Assembly (NCBI GenBank): GCA_003510325.1
Contig: DONB01000133.1
Location: 1-10,912, forward strand
Direction: 5' to 3'
Origin: Thiobacillus sp.
Lineage (GTDB): Bacteria > Pseudomonadota > Gammaproteobacteria > Burkholderiales > Thiobacillaceae
Length of the DNA stretch: 10,912 nucleotides
Part shown: positions 1 to 7,585 of the stretch, in pieces
Position numbering within the stretch: position 1 is the stretch's first letter
How the letters are laid out: every line of letters begins with the position of its first letter
Notes under the pieces: generated by a model
What the model saw: only the letters and a program-made list of their open reading frames with translations
Told to the model about the DNA's origin: nothing
Databases searched by the model: none
Program-made: the position numbers and the translations under genes

Positions 1-936
1 CACCCCGCGCGCGATGCGCAGCGGCGCCACCGCGCAGGCGGCATGGGCGAGCCAGGGCCGCACATCGGGCACGCTGCCGGTGACAACGACGCCGGGCTGG
101 CGCGCCAGCGCGAAAACGGCTTCAGTGGGCCGGCTGCCGACGATGGTGAACTGTGCGCCGGGCACCGCTTCGCGCACCGCCGGAAATATCCGCTCGGCGA
201 ACCAGGTGACCGCGTCGATGTTCGGCCAGTAATCCATGGCGCCGGTGAACACCACCCCCTGTGCGTCGGGCGCATACGGATTCGGATAGTCGCGCCCAGG
301 CGAGAAATAGCCGGCGTCGACGCCGTTCTCGAAGGCGCTGATCCTGTGGCAAGCCTGCGGCGCGCGCTGCTGCAGCAGCACCGCTTCATCCTTCGACACC
401 AGCAGGGTGGCGTCGAAGTCCTGCGCCACCTGCGCCTCCCACGCGGCCAGCTTGCGGCCTTCCCGCGCATACACCCACGACAGCGGCCAGTTCTGCGTCG
501 GCGCGTACTGCGTCCATTTGTCGGAATCGACGTCGACCATGTCGAGCACGCGGCGGGCAAGCCCTGCCGGCATGAACTGCGCCATGGCCGAGGAAAACGC
601 GAGCCCGTGCGTCACCCGGCCCGAGGCGGCCAGCCCTTCGGCCCAGCGCCTCAGTTCGCCGCTGCGGTAATACGGCAGCGTCAGCGCCTCGCCCGTCAAC
701 AGTCCGGTCAGGCTCGCCAGCTTCGCTCGGCGCGGGTGCAGCGGCAACAGCTTGATCGACGCACAATAAGGCTTCAATGCGTCGCGGTATTGCCAGTCGT
801 CGGGGTCGTCGACAAAGGCGCCCAGATGAATGTCAAAGCGCGTGCCCAGATGCCGCAGCAGGTGGAACGAACGGATCTTGTCGCCCTTGTTGGGCGGGAA
901 CGGGATGCGATGAGCAAGAAACAGCAGCCCCTCCAC
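1..936 (-). CDS. XrtA-locus glycosyltransferase (TIGR03087/Stp1-like), partial
   Basis: This is the N-terminal 312 residues of a GT-B-fold sugar transferase; the left edge cuts off the C-terminus, probably 80-90 residues judging by family length recalled from memory. Visible motifs are HRIPFPPNKGDKIRS (9-23), LVSKDEA (179-185), ENGVDAGYFSP (203-213), FTGAMDYWPNIDAV (230-243), VGSRP (266-270) and VTGSVPDVRPWLAHA (285-299). These match the TIGR03087 family of PEP-CTERM/exosortase EPS loci. It probably adds a sugar to the lipid-linked repeat unit in the cytoplasm; donor and acceptor cannot be read from sequence. No ATG is available. I chose the GTG at 936, two bases after the FemAB stop, because GGGGTGA lies just before it. 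A GTG at 942, overlapping that stop, would add two residues. The reading frame stays open to base 1. Confidence 0.9.
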   Translation of the reverse strand, partial: MEGLLFLAHRIPFPPNKGDKIRSFHLLRHLGTRFDIHLGAFVDDPDDWQYRDALKPYCASIKLLPLHPRRAKLASLTGLLTGEALTLPYYRSGELRRWAEGLAASGRVTHGLAFSSAMAQFMPAGLARRVLDMVDVDSDKWTQYAPTQNWPLSWVYAREGRKLAAWEAQVAQDFDATLLVSKDEAVLLQQRAPQACHRISAFENGVDAGYFSPGRDYPNPYAPDAQGVVFTGAMDYWPNIDAVTWFAERIFPAVREAVPGAQFTIVGSRPTEAVFALARQPGVVVTGSVPDVRPWLAHAACAVAPLRIARGV

Positions 937-938
937 AG

Positions 939-2006
939 TCACCCCAGATTCTTGACGATATGCGGCCCGATCGCGTTGGCGAGCGCCAGCGGCATTTTCT
1001 TCCAGGCCTGGATGAAAAGACGGTATTTCGGATTCAACGGGTTGATCTCGGGAACCTCCCGGTCCGTGACCAGGAAATACTCGTAATACAGCGGCGTCGG
1101 CTCGAAACCCCAGTTTTTCTTGAAATCGAACGAACCGGTACCGCGCTTGCTGCGGCCGAAATCGAATGTCTTCAGCCCGCGTTCACAAGCCCGCCGCATC
1201 AGGTCCCAGTACATGAAATCATTGCCGGCCACGGCACGCGCAGCGTCGGTACCTCCTCCGTAATACGGCAGCACCTCGTCGCGGAAATAGAACGACATCA
1301 CGCTGGCGATCACCTTGCCGCCGAGCGTGATGGTGAGCACTTCGCAGTCGTCGCCGAATTCGTCCTTCAGCAGGCGAAAGAATTTGCGCGAGAACACCGG
1401 CGTGCCGAGCCGGTGCACGCTCGCCGAATAGGCCTGGAAAAACCGCGTGGTGTCGGCATCGATCTCGCCAACGAGGCCTGCCTTGATGCCTTTCCTCACC
1501 ATCGCCCGCTGCTTGCGCGGGATGGCATTCATGTTGGCTTCGATTTCGGGCTCGATGGCTTTCTTGAAGGTGACGTACAGATCCTTGGTCGGCCAGTGCG
1601 CATGCTGGGCGATCTGATTGCGATATTCGAGGACGCCGACCTTGAGTTTTCCGGCCAGCGCCTGCGCGGCCTCGTCGAGCGCACGGTACGCTGCGTCATG
1701 GTCGGCCAGGATGCCCCCGTAGGCGCAGAACGGCAAAGATCCGAGGCTGTGTCCGAACAGCCGGCTTTTGATTTCGGCCAGCGGCAGCACGCCCACCACC
1801 TCGCCGCCGCGCTCGGCCAGCAGGAAATGCGTGCGATGGCCGAATGCGTCCTCGATCACCCGTTGCCAGCCGGCACGGTGAAAGAAGGTCGCGTCGGGAT
1901 GCGCGTGGACATAGGCATCCCAGCGGCCACGATCCTTGACCTCCAGCGCGCGCACCGTGACCTCAGCCGCCGCGGCTTCGGGTTCGGTGAAGGGTTCGGC
2001 CTGCAT
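939..2006 (-). CDS. FemAB-like, PEP-CTERM/XrtA-associated GNAT-fold protein
   Basis: The protein has 355 residues and matches the TIGR03019 group, relatives of FemA/FemB peptidyltransferases and GNAT acyltransferases. The N-terminal half (about 16-150) and C-terminal half (about 160-315) look like the two acyltransferase-type domains of FemAB proteins. The second contains a basic PRKQRAMVRKGIKAG segment (163-177), GGKVIASVMSFYF (229-241), GGGTDAARAVAGNDFMYW (250-267) and FDFGRSKRGTGSFDFKKNWG (281-300). The C-terminal WKKMPLALANAIGPHIVKNLG-type tail is also characteristic of the group. No signal peptide is visible, so it is cytoplasmic. It presumably transfers an aminoacyl or acyl group to the EPS repeat unit, but the substrate is unknown. 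The ATG at 2006 lies two bases after the deacetylase stop, suggesting translational coupling. The same frame stays open upstream to 2750, but that stretch is Arg/Ala-rich shadow of the deacetylase. Confidence 0.9.
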   Translation of the reverse strand: MQAEPFTEPEAAAAEVTVRALEVKDRGRWDAYVHAHPDATFFHRAGWQRVIEDAFGHRTHFLLAERGGEVVGVLPLAEIKSRLFGHSLGSLPFCAYGGILADHDAAYRALDEAAQALAGKLKVGVLEYRNQIAQHAHWPTKDLYVTFKKAIEPEIEANMNAIPRKQRAMVRKGIKAGLVGEIDADTTRFFQAYSASVHRLGTPVFSRKFFRLLKDEFGDDCEVLTITLGGKVIASVMSFYFRDEVLPYYGGGTDAARAVAGNDFMYWDLMRRACERGLKTFDFGRSKRGTGSFDFKKNWGFEPTPLYYEYFLVTDREVPEINPLNPKYRLFIQAWKKMPLALANAIGPHIVKNLG

Positions 2007-2008
2007 AT

Positions 2009-2851
2009 TCAATGGTCGGAGAGGAACACGCGATCGACGCGGTCCCATTCGAAGTCGTTCAGCAATTGGCGCAGTCTGCCCGGCATGCGTTGCAGATTGA
2101 CGTAATGGCGGAAGCGCGTCTTGGCAGAAATGCCGCGCTGGCGCGGCTGCCCGGCATCGAGCTCCCAGGGGTGGAAATAGAACATGCACGGCGCCTGATC
2201 CTGCGCGTTCACCCGTCGCAGCATCCAGCGCGACACCTCGTACGGCAGCAGGCGGAACCAGCCGCCGCCCGCCGCCGGCAGGTTGCGGCCCATCAGCGGC
2301 ACAGTGGTCGGCGGCAGTTCGAGGATGCCGGCCTCGCCGTTGGGGCGGTGCGGAAACCGTGGCGCGTCGGGCATGCCGTAATGGTCGTGTTTGACCGGAT
2401 AAATGCTCGAGCTGTACACGTAACCCGCATTCTCCAGTTCCTCGACCGCCCACCAGTTTTTTTGGCTGATGGAAAAGCTCGGCGCGCGGTAGCCGCGCAC
2501 GGCGACGCCGCCGAGGTCTTCGAGAATGCGCTTGGCGCGGGTGATGTCGTCGCGAAATTGCGCGGGCGTCAGATCGCTGGCGCGCTGATGACCATAGCCG
2601 TGGCTGGCCAGTTCGTGGCCATTGTCGACGATGCGCCGCACCACCTGCGGATAGCGCTCGGCGATCCAGCCGAGGGTGAAGAAGGTGGCCTTGGCATCGG
2701 CCTCGTCGAGCAGACCAAGGATGACGTCGACGTTGCGCTCGACCCGGCACGGCAGACTGTCCCAGTCTTCGCGCCGGATATGCGGGGCGAACGCCGACAC
2801 CTGGAAATAGTCCTCGACGTCGACCGACATGGCATTCCGGATCCCCGCCAT
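2009..2851 (-). CDS. XrtA/PEP-CTERM-associated polysaccharide deacetylase (NodB-like, DUF3473)
   Basis: This 280-residue carbohydrate esterase family 4 type protein resembles TIGR03006. Catalytic motifs are visible in order: VDVEDYF (10-16, metal and base aspartates), SHGYGH (83-88, the two metal-binding histidines H84 and H88), RGYRAPSFS (119-127) and FYFHPWELD (224-232). The C-terminal part after about 230 corresponds to DUF3473. No signal peptide or membrane segment is visible, so it probably removes acetyl groups from N-acetylated sugar intermediates on the cytoplasmic side. The neighbouring wecB supplies an N-acetylhexosamine nucleotide sugar, which fits. The start at 2851 immediately follows the wecB TAG stop, and a GGAGG lies 9 bases upstream inside the end of wecB. 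A second in-frame ATG at 2830 (MSVDVEDYF) is possible. Catalytic residues look intact. Confidence 0.93.
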   Translation of the reverse strand: MAGIRNAMSVDVEDYFQVSAFAPHIRREDWDSLPCRVERNVDVILGLLDEADAKATFFTLGWIAERYPQVVRRIVDNGHELASHGYGHQRASDLTPAQFRDDITRAKRILEDLGGVAVRGYRAPSFSISQKNWWAVEELENAGYVYSSSIYPVKHDHYGMPDAPRFPHRPNGEAGILELPPTTVPLMGRNLPAAGGGWFRLLPYEVSRWMLRRVNAQDQAPCMFYFHPWELDAGQPRQRGISAKTRFRHYVNLQRMPGRLRQLLNDFEWDRVDRVFLSDH

Positions 2852-3955
2852 CTAGGCAGCCCTCCGGCCCTTCTGCTGCGGCAGCCAGCCCTTCAGCGTA
2901 TGCGCAATGCGCATCGCTGCGCGGCCGTCCCAGTATTCGGGAATGCGCCCGGCCTTGCCGCCATTCGACATGACCTCGCCGAATGCCGCCCGGATTGCAT
3001 CGGGGTGGGGGCCGACCAGCGTATTGGTGCCTTCGGACAGGGTGATCGGGCGCTCGGTGTTGTCGCGCAGGGTCAGGCAGGGCACGCCAAGCGCGGTGGT
3101 TTCTTCCTGGATGCCGCCGGAGTCGGTGAGCACCAGCCTGGCGTCGCGCATCAGGCCGAGCATTTCCAGATAGCCGACCGGAGGCAGGATGTGCAGGCCG
3201 TCGAGCTTGGCGGTGAAGCCGAATTTTTCGATGTTGCCGCGCGTACGCGGGTGCAGCGGCATCACCACCGGCAGGCTGCGGTTGATTTCCCCGACAACGT
3301 CGAGCAATGCGGCAAGCGTGTCGCGGTCGTCGACGTTGGACGGCCGGTGCAACGTCAACACTGCGTACTGCGGCAACGCGACGCCAAGGGTCTGGCTAAC
3401 CGGGACGGCCTGCCCGAGGTTGCGGTACAGGGTATCGATCATCACGTTGCCGACAAACTCGACCCGCGCGGGATCGATGCCCTCACGCACGAGGTTGGCG
3501 AGCGCGCTTTTCTCCGTGGTGAAGAGCAGATCTGAAATCTGGTCGGTCAATACCCGGTTGATCTCCTCCGGCATGCCGCGGTCGTAGCTGCGCAGGCCGG
3601 CTTCGACATGGATCACCCGCACGCCGCGCTTGGCCGCCACCAGCGCGCAGGCGATGGTCGAATTGACGTCGCCCACCACCAGCACGGCCCGCGGTTGCAC
3701 GCTTTCGAGCACCGGTTCGAAGCGCTTCATCACCTCGGCCGTCTGCACGGCATGACTGCCCGAGCCGACTTCAAGATGATGATCGGGCGGCGGAATGCCG
3801 AGGTCGGCGAAGAAACTGTCGCTCATCGCCGCATCGTAATGCTGGCCGGTGTGCAGCAGTTGCGCGGCGATGCCGGTTTCGGCCAGGGCAGCCATCACCG
3901 GGGCAATTTTCATGAAATTCGGACGCGCGCCCGCAATGCATAAAACCTGGGTCAT
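2852..3955 (-). CDS. wecB: UDP-N-acetylglucosamine 2-epimerase (non-hydrolysing)
   Basis: The 367 residues interconvert UDP-GlcNAc and UDP-ManNAc in the cytoplasm, supplying ManNAc, or ManNAcA if a WecC-type dehydrogenase is present elsewhere. Family signatures are plain: GARPNFMK (9-16), GQHYD (37-41), GDVNST (95-100), HVEAGLRS (116-123), MPEEINR (128-134), GNVMID (169-174), TLHRPSNVD (201-209), then PLHPRT, DSGGIQEE and GVPCLTLRDNTERP in the C-terminal Rossmann domain. D96, E118, E131 and H203 fall where E. coli WecB has D95, E117, E131 and H213, so an active enzyme is expected. Length is normal for the family. It starts 3 bp after the ATPase stop and abuts the deacetylase, so it is embedded in the operon. 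No WecC homologue is in the window. Confidence 0.96.
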   Translation of the reverse strand: MTQVLCIAGARPNFMKIAPVMAALAETGIAAQLLHTGQHYDAAMSDSFFADLGIPPPDHHLEVGSGSHAVQTAEVMKRFEPVLESVQPRAVLVVGDVNSTIACALVAAKRGVRVIHVEAGLRSYDRGMPEEINRVLTDQISDLLFTTEKSALANLVREGIDPARVEFVGNVMIDTLYRNLGQAVPVSQTLGVALPQYAVLTLHRPSNVDDRDTLAALLDVVGEINRSLPVVMPLHPRTRGNIEKFGFTAKLDGLHILPPVGYLEMLGLMRDARLVLTDSGGIQEETTALGVPCLTLRDNTERPITLSEGTNTLVGPHPDAIRAAFGEVMSNGGKAGRIPEYWDGRAAMRIAHTLKGWLPQQKGRRAA

Positions 3956-3958
3956 GGC

Positions 3959-4993
3959 TTAGTGCGTACCGTCGCGGCTGTCCGGCGCAATGTCATCTTC
4001 AGCCGCCGCCTGACGTTCGCTCACGGTATAGAGAATCTTGCGCACGATGGGCAGGATGCGGTTGACCGAGCGTTCCATCTGCTCGACCCGCTGGACCAGA
4101 CGCTGGTGGTCTTCGCTGGGGAACGCGCCATTTGCCGGCGCAGGCGTGTTGACCCCTGTGCTGCCCTGAAAATCCTGGTGCGCCACCTCGTTCTTCAGGT
4201 CGGCGATCACCTCGTTGACCTCGGCCTCGCCGAAATGCGTTTTTTCTTCGAGAAATCCGAACAGCAGCAGGCGGTCGCAGGTGGTGTTGAGGCGGCGCGG
4301 AATGCCCCCGGTGAAGCGGTGCAGCGCGGCGAAGGCGGCGTCGTCGAAACTCGGCATCCCCTGCCAGCCGACGGTACGCAGACGGTGCTCGATGTAGCCG
4401 CGCGTCTCGTCGGCATCGAGCGGTCCCAGGTGATACGAGGCCACCACGCGCTGGCGCAGCTGCTGCATGTCGGGGCTTTGCAGAATGCCGCGAAATTCCG
4501 GCTGGCCCAGCAGGAAGGTCTGGATCAGCGAACGCTCGTTGTTCTGATAGTTGGACAGCATGCGCAGTTCCTCGACCGCACGCTGGGTCAGATTCTGCGC
4601 TTCGTCGACCACCAGCAGGACGCGCTTGCCCTGACGGGTCGCCGCAATCAGGAACTCTTCCAGGTTCTTCAGCAGTGCCGACTTGGTCAGGCCTTCATGC
4701 TCCAGGCCGAACGAGGCGGCCACGCTGCGCAGGGTATCCTCGGCATCGAGCTGGGTCGACACCAACTGCGCGGCAAGCAGGTTGTGTGATTCGAGCTGGC
4801 GGAACAGGTTGCGCACCAGCGTGGTCTTGCCAGCGCCCACCTCGCCGGTGATGACGATGAAGCCCTCGCCCAGCGACAGACCGTAGTCCAGATACGCCAT
4901 CGCCCGCTTGTGGCCCTTGGAGCCAAAGAAGAAACGCGGGTCGGGATTGAGCTGGAAAGGCTTGGCGCTGAAGCGGTAATAATCTTCGTACAT
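3959..4993 (-). CDS. XrtA/PEP-CTERM-associated AAA ATPase (ExeA/GspA-like, TIGR03015)
   Basis: The 344-residue protein carries an AAA_22-type ATPase domain. Walker A is GEVGAGKTT (50-58) and Walker B is VLLVVDEAQNL with D130/E131. A sensor-like FLLGQPEF segment follows, and the arginine-rich IPRRLNTTCDRLLL sits near the end of the domain. The N-terminal MYEDYYRFSAKPFQLNPDP segment is typical of ExeA/GspA-type ATPases. The C-terminal third (about 250-344) has a low-complexity linker, a short predicted coiled coil around VQRVEQMERSVNRILPIV and a polar tail. There is no membrane segment and no peptidoglycan-binding domain, unlike ExeA. It is probably a cytoplasmic energy or assembly factor for the EPS machine; its mechanism is unknown to me. 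It lies between the barrel gene (79 bp away) and wecB (3 bp away). Confidence 0.93.
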   Translation of the reverse strand: MYEDYYRFSAKPFQLNPDPRFFFGSKGHKRAMAYLDYGLSLGEGFIVITGEVGAGKTTLVRNLFRQLESHNLLAAQLVSTQLDAEDTLRSVAASFGLEHEGLTKSALLKNLEEFLIAATRQGKRVLLVVDEAQNLTQRAVEELRMLSNYQNNERSLIQTFLLGQPEFRGILQSPDMQQLRQRVVASYHLGPLDADETRGYIEHRLRTVGWQGMPSFDDAAFAALHRFTGGIPRRLNTTCDRLLLFGFLEEKTHFGEAEVNEVIADLKNEVAHQDFQGSTGVNTPAPANGAFPSEDHQRLVQRVEQMERSVNRILPIVRKILYTVSERQAAAEDDIAPDSRDGTH

Positions 4994-5072
4994 GACAATC
5001 CGTTATCTCTGTGAGGCACGCCGGTGCGCGCACGGAATGCGAAGCAACCGCTGTGCCATGCCGGAAGACCGG

Positions 5073-6653
5073 TCAGAATCCCATGCTGACCGAGGCCGTG
5101 ATGCTGTTCTCGTCGTAGTCGGCATTCGCCGCGTTCGAATCCCGCTGGGTATGGCGGAAAGTCAGCGCACCCCTGAGCTTCTCGGCAAAGCGATGGTTGA
5201 GGCCAAGACTGAGCGTGACCAGGTCGTCGTCGCGATCGGTCGTGCCGCCCACCAGCAAGGCATCCGCGCTGGTACGGGTAAACGACAGGGTGCTGCTGGC
5301 GGTGGTTTTCGGGGACATCCTGTAGCTGACTGAGCCGGTCACCCCCCGAACATGATCCTCTGCATTGCCAAGCATCTGGTACAACCGTCGCGTATCGCGA
5401 GCCGACAGCCCGAAGCCCAGCCGGCCGACGTCCCAGGACACGCCGGTCGTGAAACTCTTGCTGATGAAAATGCCGTTGGCGATGGACGTGGTGATGCCGC
5501 CCACTGCCAGCAACTCCTCGGCGGTAACGCCCAGCAAATACAGATCGGTTGCCGTAACGGGGGTAACCGAACATATCCCTGCCGGCGGATCCGGATAGAG
5601 CTCCGTATCGTAGGGCTTGAATTTTCCGCCCTCCAGACATGCCCAGTACGTGCGGTCGCTTAAGCCAAAAAGCGTCTGGGAGATGTCGCTGACATCCTCC
5701 GAATAACGCATTGACCACCGCGACATGCGGGTGCGGTGGCTGCCGCTAAAACTGAAGGTGCTGCCGAAATAGCGCTCGCCCGCCGAGACCTCGACGCTGG
5801 TGCGGCGTGTCGGCGACCAGCCGAAGCCGACACTGTAGGACGAACCGTCGATGCTGACGGCACTGGGGTAATCGTTCCACTCCTCGCCCACCGAACCGAA
5901 CACCCGGAACTGGCGGGTCAGCATATAACCGGCCGTGGCGCGAGCGCTCTCGAACGTCGTGTCGATATTGCCGGCAGAGGTGGCCGCATCGCGGTTTTGC
6001 GATTCGCGGCGGGAGTAATGCAGGCCCCAGCTGAGATCGTTGAACTGGGTGCCGCTGGTCAGGCCGGCAGTAAACGAATTCACGGTGGAATCGGCCGCGA
6101 CATTATTCTCGAAAATGGCGCCGCCCGTAGTGTAGCGCGCCTGCGCATCGGCGAAGGTGCCGAAACGTTTCCGGATGTAGGGGCTGACCGAATAGGTCCC
6201 GACGGTGGCGCGATTGCTGTCGTTGATGTCGGCATCGGCAGGCGAGCCAAACAGCGAGATCAGTTCCTGCGAGATGCGTGCGGAGCCGTCGATGAACAGG
6301 AAATCCTCGATCAGTTCCGCGTTGCCGCGAGCGCTCAGGTTGTGGTTGATGTCGGTGCTCTGATCTTCGCCGAAACGTGCCACCCCCCTCAGCCCATACC
6401 GGACGGAGGCCTGCACCCGACGCGACCCTTGCGACGTCAGGCTAAAGCCGGGCGTCACGGTCAGGATCAACGCATCCTCGGGATTGTCTTCGCTCTGGTT
6501 GGCATTGTCGGTATAGGTGGCCGTCGCGCTGACGCTAGGCTCCAGGCGCCAGTCGACGGCATGCGCAACCGACGCGAATCCCACGACCATGAACAGGATG
6601 CCTGCCTGCGCCGCGCGGCCACGCGGGCGGTGTCTATTTTCCGTAACTGCCAT
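5073..6653 (-). CDS. XrtA/PEP-CTERM-associated outer-membrane beta-barrel protein (TIGR03016-like)
   Basis: This is a 526-residue exported protein. A basic N-region (NRHRPRGR) and hydrophobic core (AGILFMVVGFASV) end in an AHA cleavage site, predicted after residue 32. The mature part is rich in alternating polar/hydrophobic strands with aromatic girdles (for example GLHYSRRES, YSVGFGWS, ALTFRHTQRD) and ends SVSMGF, with the terminal Phe typical of BAM-assembled barrels. The family is known only as a component of exosortase-type EPS loci; I infer it forms the outer-membrane exit pore. The mature protein has only two cysteines, C339 and C361, in one long loop. The start lies inside the end of the kinase gene: ATGs at 6653 and 6662 and a GTG at 6677 are all possible and none has a Shine-Dalgarno site. 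I chose 6653 because it gives the most compact signal peptide. Confidence 0.9.
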   Translation of the reverse strand: MAVTENRHRPRGRAAQAGILFMVVGFASVAHAVDWRLEPSVSATATYTDNANQSEDNPEDALILTVTPGFSLTSQGSRRVQASVRYGLRGVARFGEDQSTDINHNLSARGNAELIEDFLFIDGSARISQELISLFGSPADADINDSNRATVGTYSVSPYIRKRFGTFADAQARYTTGGAIFENNVAADSTVNSFTAGLTSGTQFNDLSWGLHYSRRESQNRDAATSAGNIDTTFESARATAGYMLTRQFRVFGSVGEEWNDYPSAVSIDGSSYSVGFGWSPTRRTSVEVSAGERYFGSTFSFSGSHRTRMSRWSMRYSEDVSDISQTLFGLSDRTYWACLEGGKFKPYDTELYPDPPAGICSVTPVTATDLYLLGVTAEELLAVGGITTSIANGIFISKSFTTGVSWDVGRLGFGLSARDTRRLYQMLGNAEDHVRGVTGSVSYRMSPKTTASSTLSFTRTSADALLVGGTTDRDDDLVTLSLGLNHRFAEKLRGALTFRHTQRDSNAANADYDENSITASVSMGF

Positions 6654-7575
6654 AGTAACCATAGTAATAATCTGCACCCGGGGTCGGCGTGGTCTTGTTC
6701 AGCAACATGCCCACCACTTCACATGACTGGATGTGGCTCAAGGCTTCGCGCACCGCTTCCTGCGAGGTTTTCTCGGCCTCCACCACCATGACGATCTGGC
6801 CCATGTGGGTTGCCAGCACGCTCGATTCGCTGGTCGCCAGCAGGGGCGGGGAATCGAACAGGATGATCCGGTCAGGGTAGCGATTACCGATGTCCTCGAC
6901 CAGACGGGTCATGGCTGCGCTTGCCAGCAATTCGGTCGCGCGCTTGTAGGTGCGGCCGGCCGGCAGCACCGTCAGCTTGGCGATATCGGTACGGATCAGC
7001 ACGTCGGACAGCTTCAGGTCCTTGTCCTGCAATACGTCGAGCAGACCCTTGTCGGCATGAATGCCGAGATATTCGGGCACGCGTGGTTTGGCGACGTCGG
7101 CGTCGATCAGCAGCACGGTGCGATCCATTTCCATCGCCATCGAAATGGCGAGGTTGATCGCGCAGAAGCTCTTGCCTTCGCCCGGCAAGGAACTGGTGAC
7201 CATGATGAGGTTGCCGTTCTTGACCCGCGCCGCGCCCTGGCCGAAGGCGTTGGCGATGAGCGGCCGCTTGATGATACGGAACTCCTCGGCAATCTGGCTT
7301 TTCTCGGCGTCCGGCGACACTACGCCCATGCGATGCAGGCGCGCCAGGTTGATCGATTGCACCTGGCTTCCGCCTTCCATCGCAATGGTATCCGGCGCAT
7401 TCTGCATCGGCTCGACCGGGGTAGCGACAAAGGGAGCGGCGTGCTGACCGCGCTGCTTGCTGAGCGCGTTCTCGATCAGGCTGGCATCGTGGCCGGGATT
7501 GCCGTCGCTGACCGGAGAACCCGGCTGGGGGGCGCCCGCACCAATCTTGCCGGCTGCTTTTTCAATAATGCTCAT
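6634..7575 (-). CDS. XrtA/PEP-CTERM-associated tyrosine autokinase (BY-kinase, CpsD/Wzc-C-like)
   Basis: This 313-residue cytoplasmic bacterial tyrosine kinase resembles TIGR03018. A variable N-terminal linker (1-90) precedes an EEFRIIKRPL segment (97-106) and the P-loop domain: Walker A SSLPGEGKS (128-136, K135), Walker A' TVLLIDAD (153-160) and Walker B IILFDSPP (237-244). The last residues, ADYYYGYYGSYGK, hold six tyrosines (303, 304, 305, 307, 308, 311), the expected autophosphorylation cluster. It is a free-standing kinase, so activation should come from the cytoplasmic parts of the chain-length protein encoded just upstream. Phosphorylation cycling of such kinases controls polymer length and export. 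An AGGAGG sits four bases before the ATG and overlaps the upstream stop codon, so efficient coupled translation is likely. Confidence 0.95.
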   Translation of the reverse strand: MSIIEKAAGKIGAGAPQPGSPVSDGNPGHDASLIENALSKQRGQHAAPFVATPVEPMQNAPDTIAMEGGSQVQSINLARLHRMGVVSPDAEKSQIAEEFRIIKRPLIANAFGQGAARVKNGNLIMVTSSLPGEGKSFCAINLAISMAMEMDRTVLLIDADVAKPRVPEYLGIHADKGLLDVLQDKDLKLSDVLIRTDIAKLTVLPAGRTYKRATELLASAAMTRLVEDIGNRYPDRIILFDSPPLLATSESSVLATHMGQIVMVVEAEKTSQEAVREALSHIQSCEVVGMLLNKTTPTPGADYYYGYYGSYGK

Positions 7576-7579
7576 GGTT

Positions 7580-7585
7580 CCTCCT
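7580..7585 (-). promoter_or_regulatory. Shine-Dalgarno site of the tyrosine kinase gene
   Basis: On the minus strand AGGAGG stands four bases before the ATG at 7575 and shares bases with the TAG stop of the chain-length gene (7584-7586). It fixes the kinase start and suggests terminating ribosomes reinitiate directly. Confidence 0.85.

Noticed and set aside
2007-2750. N-terminal extension of the FemAB frame up to 2750
   Set aside because: The extra 248 residues are an Arg/Ala/Pro-rich out-of-frame reading of the deacetylase; the family start fits ATG 2006.
43-3535. Long plus-strand open frames opposite the EPS genes (43-1086, 777-2105, 2012-3535)
   Set aside because: They are antisense to well-recognised genes, have Arg/His/Gln-rich composition without any family motif, and cross gene boundaries. 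They are open only because of GC-rich third positions on the other strand.
4994-5072. Possible terminator or promoter in the 79-bp gap between barrel and ATPase genes
   Set aside because: Only a 4-bp CCGG hairpin and the palindrome GTGCGCGCAC are visible, with no T tract and no credible -35/-10 pair.
4687-5718. Minus-strand open frame bridging the ATPase and barrel genes
   Set aside because: It is out of frame with both recognised proteins, has low-complexity basic composition and no motif. It is a shadow, not a fusion.
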